64,000 nucleotides of DNA from Hyaloscypha bicolor E. Lineage: Eukaryota; Ascomycota; Leotiomycetes; Helotiales; Hyaloscyphaceae. Positions within the stretch are counted from its first letter, which is position 1; every line of letters begins with the position of its first letter. Location of the stretch: positions 837,353-901,352 of the forward strand of contig NW_020194619.1 in assembly GCF_002865645.1 (NCBI RefSeq), read 5' to 3'. Positions 11,267-21,021 of the stretch are shown here, piece by piece. A model generated the notes under the pieces. That model was not told the origin of the DNA, ran no database searches, and worked only from the letters and a program-made list of their open reading frames with translations. The translations under genes were made by a program, and so were the position numbers.

Positions 11267-13178
11267 ATGCCAAAACTGAAGATTGAGGACGCGGGTCTAG
11301 CTAGCGGAGAGCAAGCCTTGCGAGAAACCAGCCCAGCGTCGAGAAAGAGTCGAAAGGAAAGCAAAAAGACTATGGAAGAGCAGCTTGTAGAAATCACCCA
11401 AAGCCCTGTCGAAGACGGTGAGGTCGGGTCAAGGGCTGCCCGCAAGGAGCGGAAACGTCTGAAGAAATTGAAGAAGCTGCAAGACGAGACTGTTATGGAT
11501 TCCGAGAGCTCCAAAAATGGCTCAGGCCAGGTCGATGCTACCACTGCGAAGGCTGCCAGAAAGGCAGAAAAGGCCAGATTAAAGGCTTCGAAGAGATCGG
11601 ACAAAGAAGGACATACCAATGGAGATACTACTTTGCAGACCCGTCCTCTATCCACAGCGATGAAAGCGACTTCACTGCCATATACCCAGGATCCTGGCCT
11701 GTCTGCCATCCCACAAGCGGATATCGATCAGTTTCTGGCAGATAACTTCATTTCCATAACGGATCCTTTACCTTCATCTTCGGCGTTACGCCCTTTGACC
11801 GAATTCTCGTACTTGCCAGTCACTGATCCTGCACAACGAGCTCCATTCAAAACATTCAAAGCCCCTACTCCAATACAGGCTGCGGCTTGGCCATTTCTTT
11901 TTGCGGGCAGGGATGTAATTGGTGTTGCTGAGACTGGCTCGGGGAAAACCATGGCCTTTGCGGTTCCTTGTGTACGCGGCATCCTGTCACTGCCAGAGAG
12001 TCAGAGAAATAATGGGCCAAGGGCTGTCATCGTTTCACCAACTCGTGAGCTGGCCATGCAGAGCTATGAGCAGATCATGCAATTAGCAAAAGTCTCTGGG
12101 TTGAGAGCTGTCTGTGTTTATGGTGGCGTCCCCAAAGATGAGCAGCGAAAATCCCTGAAGACAGCAGATATTGTGGTTGCAACTCCAGGTCGCTTGAATG
12201 ATCTCATCAATGAGGGCTGTGCGGATCTAAGTAAAGCAAAATACGTCGTTCTCGATGAAGCTGATAGAATGCTTGACAAAGGATTTGAAGAGGAGATCCG
12301 CAAGATCATTAACACCACTCCGGCTATTGGGGAAAGACAAACGCTCATGTTTACAGCAACATGGCCCGAGTCCGTTCGCTCACTGGCTTCCACTTTCATG
12401 TCTGACCCTGTCAAAATTAGCATTGGAGACAACCCCTCTGGCGATCTACGGGCGAATGCTCGCATTATGCAACAAGTGGAGGTCGTTGATCCGAGAAATA
12501 AGGAATACCGCCTTCTGCAGCTTCTCAAGCAGTACCAGAGCGGAAGTCAGAAGGATGACCGAATTCTGGTCTTCGCCCTGTATAAGAAGGAGGCGACGAG
12601 GATTGAGGGGTTCATCAGATCAAAAGGGTTCCGTGTTGCGGGTATTCATGGCGATCTTAGCCAGGAACAGAGAACTCGAAGCCTGGATGCCTTCAAGCAG
12701 GGCAACACGCCAATACTTGTGGCAACAGATGTTGCAGCCAGAGGTCTAGACATCCCGTCTGTGAAGCTGGTAATTAACTGCAGTGAGTCATTCCCCTTTC
12801 CAGAAGACGGTTTCTAGAGCCCCAGGGGATTTTGGAACAATAACTGACCTGCCGGTAAAAGCTTTTCCTCTCACAACAGAAGACTACGTCCATCGAATTG
12901 GCAGAACAGGAAGAGCTGGGAAGGAGGGTCTGGCAATTACTCTATTTACTGAGCATGACAAGGCTCAGTCTGGAGCGTAGGTACCCAAGAGGCCTTTTGC
13001 AACCGGCGCTAATCACGTTTGTAGGTTGATCAACGTCCTTAAAGCTGCAAATCAGCCGGTCCCGGATGAACTATTGAAATTTGGCACTACAGTCAAGCGG
13101 AAGGAGCATGAAGCGTATGGTGCATTCGCTAGGGACGTGGATAGAACAGTAACAGCTAAAAAGATCAGATTTGAATAG
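11267..13178 (+). CDS. DBP3: DEAD-box ATP-dependent RNA helicase Dbp3
   Basis: Nucleolar helicase for 60S ribosome biogenesis (early 27S pre-rRNA processing in yeast). Exons 11267-12782, 12862-12976 and 13025-13178 (introns 79 and 48 nt) give 594 aa, usual for filamentous fungi. The N-terminal 130 residues are Lys/Arg-rich, as expected for the Dbp3 tail. The Q motif (FKAPTPIQ) is followed by motif I AETGSGKT (from residue 221), Ia PTRELA, Ib TPGR, II DEAD (from 330), III as TAT rather than the commoner SAT (a change shared by this clade), IV VFALYKK, V ARGLDIP and [12 protein letters not shown]. The second-intron donor lies inside GCG|TAG, so splicing avoids an in-frame stop. The C-terminus KKIRFE fits Dbp3 rather than other DEAD families. 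Confidence 0.93.
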
Positions 13179-14275
13179 ATTTCTTTTATAGACGATGGCG
13201 CGGCGCTGACCCCCTAGTGAAAAGCGGTGCCATTGTTGATGACCACTAAAGAATTATAATCTCCATTTAGTTCTTTTGCTATTTGGAACCTGCAGTTGCC
13301 TACTGGGAGAAGTACTTTTTGGATCACACTTGAGATCAAGCTGATGAACGATTGCACGGGGGGGGTACATATTGGTAGAGGCCATGTAGATTATATAGTT
13401 AAAGTGGGAAGAGAAGTGATCGTTTCACTGGTTGACAGATTGGAATTGCGCAGAATTCATTCTCTCATTTTCAAGAATAAATACTATCTTCTTTTGGATC
13501 TTGTATGGCTTGAGAAGACAACTTCGTCATGAGAAGTATGTCTGATAAACCAAATAACCCAGGAATACGCGCCCTGTTATGCGACCCTTTATCAATTTAC
13601 GCATCCAGAAGTAAGTTTTGAGAAATGAAAGAGAAGTGCCGCGCTCATCCACCTTACAAAGTGCAGCTTGAGAAGAAAAGATAAAGGGAAAATAAGCCTA
13701 GTGTTGCTCTAGATAGAGAATTCCGTGAATGAGCGCCTTCATCGTGAAGACACAAAGATGTCACAAGCTTCCTGTGATGTGTGCCACCACCATATCAACG
13801 GCAGGGAAATCGTCTGCAGATCCACCACAGTTCCACTCCTCCCAAGCTCAGAAGTACTTTTCTTAACGAGCTTCCTCGGACCAGCCCTCGGCTTATCGCA
13901 ACTTTCTACTTTCGTGCAGACATTCTGCGTCTCTTCTCCATGGCTGCAACGACATCCTTTGGGAATTTATTGCAACGTATATGAATTGCTCTTCCTGAAG
14001 TGGATCTCATGCTTCCCTTGGATGCGTTTGTACCTCCGTAAAGCAGATGGTCCCATGAAAGGAAGGGGGAAAAGCGAGGAATGAGGGGATTCCCGGGTGG
14101 CACTGCGCTGGGAAGAATGGGTTGGGGGGAGAGGGGGGGCTGGTAAAAACTGTTATATTTGCGAAATTTCCCTGCCAGCTGATGCACTCCAAGAGTCACA
14201 CGGGGCTTTTGCTAAAGATGCGGACATGACCAAAATAGCGAAGAAAATCAAGTTCGACTAAACCTCCACCACAAT
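13179..14275. other. Convergent 3' intergenic region
   Basis: Lies between the stop codons of DBP3 and RFT1. It holds 3' UTR-like AT-rich sequence, a short G-rich stretch near 14126-14141, and only short unsupported open frames. No RNA gene recognised. Confidence 0.6.
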
Positions 14276-16069
14276 TCATTGCCTTGGGCGTCTAAACGTG
14301 CGGAAGCATTCAAGGAGGAATGCCCGCTCACTGAAAGAGCTGCTTTTGTTAGCAAAGATTACGGTTAGATTTAGACGATGAAAACTCACAGAACAATCAC
14401 AAACACAACTGCTACCACTCCACTTTTCAAAAAGTCCACAATTCCATCATTAAATGTAGACTGCAATTGCACCAGCACTGCATATGTTACGACTCCAGCT
14501 GCCATGGTCATTGGGCGGGGTATTAGTAACCTGGTCTCGAGGCTAGCACCATAACGTTTCAGATAGGCTTGTATGAAAGCCGCGCACCACGTTATTCGAA
14601 GGAGCATGTTAAGTCCATTGGCCCATACAAGACCCTCAGCTCCAAGATCCAGAACTTGCAGAGATGTAAATGCTGCGCTGGCAAAAGCAACGGAGAATCC
14701 AATCATCCAGATCGTCTGGCGATTGAGTTCCGATTCGGTTGCCACGGAGGATGCGAAAGCTTCCGTTAACCCATTAATTGCCAGTAGCGGAATATAGTAG
14801 CAGTAGGTTGCCAAAACAGACCCAGCTCCAGAAGATGTCCATTTCGATCCGGCAGTCGCCTTGACGAGGAGCGGGGCCACAGTAGGCCCGACAGCAACGA
14901 TACAGACGGACAAGAGGACGTATACTCGCAGAAGCCTAAGAAGTTGATCCCGCGCGTTCAGAACCACTTCCTTGGAAGGAGTTCCATTGACTACCGAGAG
15001 GGCTTTGCCAAAATGATTGCGGCTCACTTCTTCCACCGGCTGAAGAAGCAGCCTTGCGATTAGACCACCATAATTGCTTACCAGAGCATACGTGCCTTGC
15101 GCTTGAAGAGAAGCAAGGGAAGTGATGATGAGGGTATCGCCTTGCGTCAAAAAGTGCTTCATGATTGACTGAACGAAGAATGTTCCACTCAGTGACAAGA
15201 GTGGCCACGAAAAGTAGGAGAATATGTACCATGTAGAATTACTAGAATGGATCAATTATGATGGCCAGGAAGCAGAAAGAACGTTCCTACCTGCAAATAG
15301 GGGCGGCCATCAGAGAGAAACCATTGGCGGAACTGATGCCCCAGACTTTCCAGTAGTAGACGATCGACAGTGATAAGGCGTATATACCCTGGCCAAGGGC
15401 AAAGGGGAGGACCCCTATATCCATGCTAACTTGCGAAGCCCAGAGAGCAGAGCCGCAAGTCATGAGACATCTCAGCGCTGTGGCAGTCGATTCTGCTACT
15501 GCGCGTACTTCGAATCTTGCCTTTTGTTGGGCAATTACGTAGCAGGGCTCAGCTAGTAATTCCCAGATAGCTGCAAGGCCATATATGGACAAGCTTTCAC
15601 GAAAGTAGAGGCTCTCTAGTACGGTGGGATCCTGGGAAGGGGTGGTGTGGAGATACAACCATGCAAATCCGAAGGCAAAGGCGACACCGAGGCCCATTGA
15701 GATGTAAGCAAGATTCACAATTGCTTGGCTCCGTCCTGCAGCTGTCCTCTCATCCACGTGACCCTTTGGGACTTTCTCTGTCTCCTTGGAGACAGCATCT
15801 ATCGTGTCGGCTTGGCGTTGGATGGCAACTCGCAGGCTCTCTCTGGCGAAGAAGAGGACTGTGATGGAGTAGAGTTCGAGTTGCGTAGATATTCCGAGGA
15901 GTTCGGGTGAGAGGAAGCGGATAAAGACTTGGTTGACAATGAAGGTCAGGATCCGCGAGCACAATTGGAGGCTTATGAGCAAGGCTGCACCAACAGCCGA
16001 TCTGGAGAGGACGGGTAGCTTGGTTGCGATCCCAGAGGGCGCGGGCACTCTCTCGGAGTTCACGGGCAT
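14276..16069 (-). CDS. RFT1: RFT1, ER membrane protein of N-glycan lipid-linked oligosaccharide assembly
   Basis: Multi-pass ER membrane protein of the MOP/PST superfamily, needed for efficient use of Man5GlcNAc2-PP-dolichol on the lumenal side; whether it is the flippase itself is debated. Exons 16069-15291, 15241-14390 and 14330-14276 (introns 49 and 59 nt) give about 561 aa, usual length. Family signatures: near the N-terminus QLCSRILTFIVNQVFIRFLSPELLG, in the second exon LTQGDTLIITSLASLQAQG and LVSNYGGLIARLLLQPVEE. Many hydrophobic segments are visible. The last acceptor is uncertain: three in-frame AGs (at about 14342, 14339 and 14331) all lead to the same Arg-rich tail, and I chose the one after the CT-rich stretch. 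A transposon-derived repeat lies about 120 bp upstream of the start. Confidence 0.93.
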
Positions 16070-16189
16070 TTGTACCTGTATCTGGTCTATTGAGTGGAAC
16101 TCGGCAGTAGCGCCCAGAAGGGTTCAAGGAGTGGTGGAGGAGTGCTTATTAAAAGCAAGATTTTGACTTGTCAAGGCGATGCTTTTGTT

Positions 16190-16792
16190 TACGCGTGGTT
16201 GGGGGGGTGGTGTGGCGAATTGTTCACGTGATTGTGAAACCCACTATTAAGGTACATGACTTGTGTTGAACATGGTCATGTGACATGCCGCATGCACATG
16301 ACCACGTGTAAGGCCAACTAGCCTGTGCAGACATGTATACTACTATTGTGGTACGGCAAGCCGTACTCTACCAAAATTGCTTTGTTTTGACAAGTTTTGA
16401 GGTTTTGGTCACATGACAAAGGCTGGGGCCTTTTGCACGTGACTTGCGGAATCACATAAGAAAGCTGGTTTTTCTGTAGTTCTAGATAATAATCCCTCTT
16501 TCATATTCAGTCAATTGAGCTTTTGCACATTATATACTATTTATACTTCTATGTTTATGCCTTTATTCCTGTTATTTTGCTATCAAGTCACGTTTTGCGC
16601 TCTGGTATACTTTATGTGGGTTTTTGTCTTGTCGCAGTTTCCCTCCTACATATTTTATGGTAAGCGACGCAGGAAGATCGAAATTTCGTAGTCAAGGTAA
16701 TGCTCTCATGAAGTTCTGAGGGATTTCTATAAGGCGGATTATTAGCTTAGCAAGTTTGGGGGGAAAAGGGCTATTGTAATACCTTGAGCCTA
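16190..16792 (+). repeat. Repeat family C, unmutated copy next to RFT1
   Basis: Aligns along at least 16340-16792 with two AT-rich relics in this window (24095-24385 inverted; 34860-35335 direct). The left edge is estimated. Differences are almost all C to T or G to A, so this copy escaped RIP. It contains a perfect hairpin (gtacggc-aa-gccgtac near 16351) and three CACGTG sites (16225, 16303, 16436). It is probably an LTR or non-autonomous element; terminal sequences and target duplication are not resolved. Confidence 0.7.
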
Positions 16793-16994
16793 TGTAACAG
16801 GGGTCACCAAAAGGGTCACCAAAAGGGTCACCAAAAGGGTCACCAAAAGGTTGCGAGTCAGGGAGCAATTCCAGTGGTATTGACTGACTGAAACTTGAAG
16901 AAGGAAGTGAGTCGTGGGAGGTGCGAAGCCTTAAGGGCTTGCGCACGGACCACCCGTGTACGTGCTCGCTAGAATACTTGGGCACTCTCTAACA
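16793..16994 (-). mobile_element. Short LTR of family A (copy A1)
   Basis: Matches the copy at 40530-40697 in inverted orientation. Ends are TGTTAGAG...TGTTACA on the minus strand. Three extra copies of a 12-bp unit explain its 202 bp versus 168 bp. A purine tract directly outside the minus-strand start (16997-17013) is what a polypurine tract before a 3' LTR would look like, so the rest of the element should lie to the right, where only a remnant is seen. No matching target duplication: left flank gccta, right flank ctgcc. Confidence 0.7.
16801..16848 (+). repeat. 12-bp tandem repeat, 4 copies
   Basis: Four perfect copies of gggtcaccaaaa inside LTR A1; the other family copy has one. It creates a spurious open frame with repeated FGDP. 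Confidence 0.95.
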
Positions 16995-17130
16995 CTGCCC
17001 CCCCCTTTTTGTGATCCTTCCCCGAGATTCCCGGGTCCTGACACAAAATAATAAAAGAAAGGTTATTATTCCCCCTCCTCCCCTCCCCCCCTCCTTCTCT
17101 CTCCACCTCCCTTCCCTCCTTCCCCTAATC
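16995..17130. other. Polypurine tract (minus strand) and pyrimidine-rich junction
   Basis: 16997-17013 reads as eight C and five T on the plus strand, i.e. a purine tract abutting LTR A1. 17067-17130 is almost pure C/T. Base composition turns AT-rich right after this point. Confidence 0.6.
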
Positions 17131-17944
17131 ATATTTTAATAAGTAATATTTGGATCATATTAATTTATAAATTTAGATATTATCTTTTTAGTATACTAAG
17201 ATTTCCCGTCATAATACTAATATCGTCTAATATCTCAGCAATGATTTGAAATTCTTTACTGAATTTTGGTAATATAAAGATTAAGAATTATAATATAAGT
17301 TGGAAATATTATTAAGATTATCTTATATCATGATCGACATGTGACTATTTTCTTGTATTAATTATACAAATATTCTCTTTGAATTTGAGAATAATACTCA
17401 TACTAGTCTTGTAAATTAAAGTCAAGATCTTGTTTTCTTTTAGATGAATAATCCAGATATATATCGATATTATATTATTTATTATTTATAATTATTTATT
17501 TTGCATTTTCATTTGATTTTATGAATGATCATTATAATTTATATTCTTCTTGATACGGTATCATCTATAATTATTATTATTTTCTTTCATTCTTCTTTAT
17601 TATTTAGTCTTTTTATCTATTTTTAAATCGAAATAATACTTTATATCGAGACAATCTTTTCTTGAGCGTTTAAGAATTTTAGTTAAGGCTTATTAAGGCC
17701 CTAAGACTAGATTTTATTATATATATAAGATCCAAGTTATATAATGAAAAGGATGTTGAAATTCATTAATCTTTTTTATTTTTATTGAAATTTTTAGAAA
17801 TTAAAATTTACTTTAAAAAAGAATCCCTTTCAAAATTTAGAAAATTATCTTATAATATAAGACCAGAATCAAATTAATCGTTCTTATCTAATTCCATTAA
17901 TAAAAGCAAAATAAAATAATCCCCAATACCTTAGCATGGCTGAA
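17131..17944. other. AT-rich DNA without RIP signature
   Basis: No gene or known element seen. Unlike the following 45 kb it keeps many CpA and TpG dinucleotides (for example tcatgatcgacatgtgac near 17328). A 24-bp stretch (ataaatttagatattatc and on, 17166-17189) recurs exactly near 18281-18303, and one ancestral-looking unit of the 15-bp satellite lies at about 17136-17152. Confidence 0.5.
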
Positions 17945-17983
17945 CCCCCCCCCCCCTCAAAAAAAAAAAAAAAAAAAAAAAAA
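17945..17983 (+). repeat. C12 run followed by A25 run
   Basis: Twelve C, then tc, then about 25 A. It directly precedes a tandem array and could be the poly(A) end of an element. Confidence 0.85.
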
Positions 17984-18270
17984 TTTAATAAATAATATTT
18001 TAATAAATAATATTTTAATAAATAATATTTTAATAAATAATATTTTATAATAAATAATATTTTAATAAATAATATTTTTAATAAATAATATTTTAATAAA
18101 TAATATTTTAATAAATAATATTTTAATAAATAATATTTTAATAAATAATATTTTAATAAATAATATTTTAATAAATAATATTTTAATAAATAATATTTTT
18201 AATAATAATATTTTAATAAATAATATTTTTAATAATAATATTTTAATAAATAATATTTTATAAATAATAT
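17984..18270 (+). repeat. 15-bp tandem array, about 19 copies
   Basis: Unit aataaataatatttt with a few one-base and three-base length variants. It contains no C or G at all. Confidence 0.93.
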
Positions 18271-18298
18271 GATATATTATTATAAATTTAGATATTAT

Positions 18299-18400
18299 CT
18301 TTTTATAATAAATAATTTTATAATAAATAATTTTATAATAAATAATTTTATAATAAATAATTTTATAATAAATAATTTTATAATAAATAATTTTATAATT
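18299..18400 (+). repeat. Second 15-bp tandem array, about 7 copies
   Basis: Unit ataataaataatttt, related to but distinct from the array just upstream; copies are nearly perfect. Confidence 0.93.
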
Positions 18401-20437
18401 TTATAACTTTGACTTTTATATAATATACTAACTATACTAATATTTTCTTATTAGTTTATTAATAAAATATTTTATTTATTATAATTAGCTAATACTAATA
18501 ATAAGTAATTACTAAATACTTAGTTTCTTTCTAATTAGATATTCTTATTACTATACTAATATTATTTCTTCTATATAAACTCGAATTTTATATTTAGTTA
18601 AATAAGAAAAACTTTTAAATGAACTATTTCTTTTTTTCTTTTATTTAATAAGAATTCAAATTTAAGTTTTTCCGAATTCTTTCTAGTTTTTATTATTATC
18701 TTATATTTTATTTTGTTATATATATCCCGAATAAATACTTTATAAGAAATATTTATATTTATAATAATTCTTTTTATTTTAACTAGTTTTTTTATAAGTT
18801 TTATAGTTATATTTTAATTACTAATAAAAATTATTTATAAAAATTATTTTTTATTTAGATTTATATATTATTAGACTAATTATAGGAAACTATTATTTCT
18901 ATAATATAAATATTTAATATTTTATTAGATTAATTATATTATATTTCTTAATATAAGTTTTCTATAGGTATTATTATATTATTAGAACTATTATTTCGAG
19001 TTTTTATAATACTAAAATATTAGATTAATTTCTAGTTCTAGTATTTTACTATTTTCTTCTATTTATAATTATTCTTATTATTATATTTAATTATTAATAT
19101 TTCTTTCTTTACTAATTATATTTCTAGTTAGTTCTTTCTTTTTCTAGAAAAGTCCCGGATTTCTATTCGAGAATAACTTCTTTTTTTTATTCTTTATAAC
19201 TTTTTCGGTTTTTTTAAATAAGATTTTATTTAGTTATTTTTATTTCTTTTTTATTTCTTTTAATTCTTTCTGGCCTGCTTTTATTAGCTTTCTTATAAAG
19301 CTTAATACTTTATTCTAATATAGCTTTTAAATTATAAATTATAATAGCTCGGATTTCTTAACTTTTTTCTTTAAAAAAAATTACTATTAGATAATTTAGT
19401 ATTTTTATAAGAGTTTCTAATACTAATATTATTTATTTAGAATAAGTTTTTAGGCTTTTAAATATTTTTAGAAAAGTTTATAACTTTATTTCTTCTAGTT
19501 TCTTTAGAATTTATAGCTTTAATACTTTTATAAATATTACTAGCTTTTTAATTTTTTCTAAAATAGTTTTTATAACTACTTTTAGTTATTTTAGTAATAA
19601 TAGATTTTTATTCTTTTTTTAATCTTAGTTTTATTTTTATTTTTCTTATTTTTAGTATTTATTATTTTGTTTTCTAAGTTATTTCTCTTTAACTAGCTTC
19701 TAAATTATATCTAGCTAATATAATATTTAGTTAAATACTAGTTATAAATTTAATAAATAATTATTATATTTATTTTTAGGAAATTTATATCTAAATTTTT
19801 ATTATTACTAAACTTGTTTTCTTTTATTAAATATACTAAAAATCTATAATTATTTTTATTATTAAAGTTTAGGCTTTAAAAATTAATTCTTTTATTAATA
19901 GCTTTTAGGGCTTTAATATTTATTTTTCTAGTTTCTTTATTCTTAAGATTTATATTAGATTCTGGTTTTCTAAAAGTATTAAAAATATATATAATAGTTA
20001 TAAAATTATTAAATTAGGTAAATAGCTAGTTTTTTAATATTACTTTATAAGAAAATTCTTATATTTTATTAAATTAGGTAAATAGCTAGTTTTTTAATAT
20101 TACTTTATAAGAAAATTCTTATATTTTATTTTATATATAAAATAACTCATTTTATTATATTATTTTACTTATTTCTAAAAGGTTTCTAGATATTAGTTTA
20201 GTTTTTATTATTAATATTAGATATTTTAATTAATTAATTTCTAATTTTTCTTAATTCATTTTATTAAATTTAAAAGTTCTTATAAAGTTTTTAATTAATT
20301 TCTAATTTTATAACTTTTTAGGTTTTTTATTTAGAATAATAATTTTTATATTATTATAATTAGTTTTTTTAATAAAAATAAATATTTATATTTTATTAAA
20401 ACTTGCATTTTTTTAATAAATATAAATATATATAATA
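18401..20437. other. RIP-degraded repeat DNA, not assigned
   Basis: About 15-20% GC, with stops in every frame. The minus strand has Lys/Glu-rich stretches that could be gag debris, but no motif is secure. It includes the 60-bp perfect duplication listed separately. Confidence 0.5.
20006..20130 (+). repeat. 60-bp perfect tandem duplication
   Basis: Two identical adjacent 60-bp copies (from 20008 and 20068), starting attaaattaggtaaatagc. Perfect identity inside heavily mutated DNA means the duplication is recent, or an assembly artefact. Confidence 0.92.
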
Positions 20438-20561
20438 GATATATATAATAATATATAATAGATATATATAATAATATATAATAGATATATATAATAATAT
20501 ATAATAGATATATATAATAATATATAATAGAATATATAGTAATAATATATAATAGATATTA
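20438..20561 (+). repeat. 23-bp AT tandem repeat
   Basis: Four to five copies of a gatatatataataatatataata unit, ending where LTR D1 begins. Confidence 0.85.
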
Positions 20562-21021
20562 TATAATGTAATATATAAATAAATATTAGATATTATAAAT
20601 CTAGTTTCCTATTTTAAATAAAGCTTATAATTGAAATTATATAAGGTAATCGGAATTATATAAGTAATCGGAATTATATAAGTAATTGGAATTATATAAG
20701 TATCGGAATTATATAAGTAATCGGAATTATATAAGTAATTGGAATTATATAAGTAATCGGAATTATATAAGTAATCGGAATTATATAAGTAATTGGAATT
20801 ATATAAATTATATAGAATTATATTTCCTAGTTAAATAAAGTATTTTATAAGCTTAGCTAAATACTAGAAAATATATAAAGAAATACTTCTAGTTTTAGAA
20901 AAAGATATTAATTAGTTTTTTATTAGAATTAATTATTAGAATTAGTTATATTTATAAGTATTATTTTATAGTTTATTTATTTTAACTATTTATATATTAT
21001 TTTATTATTATATATTTTATA
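20562..21021 (+). repeat. LTR D1 of Gypsy II, with expanded internal repeat
   Basis: Aligns with D2 at 34212-34527. It is about 144 bp longer, which equals eight extra 18-bp units in the array at 20646-20806. Confidence 0.75.
20646..20806 (+). repeat. 18-bp array, 9 units, in higher-order trimers
   Basis: Units read taatcggaattatataag or taattggaattatataag. The variant base follows C,C,T three times over, showing that 3-unit (54 bp) blocks were duplicated. One unit lacks an A. Confidence 0.88.

Noticed and set aside
13725..14084. 119-codon plus-strand frame between DBP3 and RFT1
   Set aside because: It overlaps frames on both strands, has no recognisable domain, and lies in a convergent 3' region.
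14386..16069. Two separate membrane-protein genes
   Set aside because: They join through a 49-nt intron with matching phase into one RFT1 protein of normal length.
16692..16985. 97-codon minus-strand frame with four FGDP repeats
   Set aside because: It is the 12-bp tandem repeat and LTR A1 read in one frame. No start context, no family, and it lies inside a transposon LTR.
20646..20806. Regular 18-bp repeats resembling a CRISPR array
   Set aside because: Units are directly adjacent with no variable spacers, in a eukaryotic LTR.
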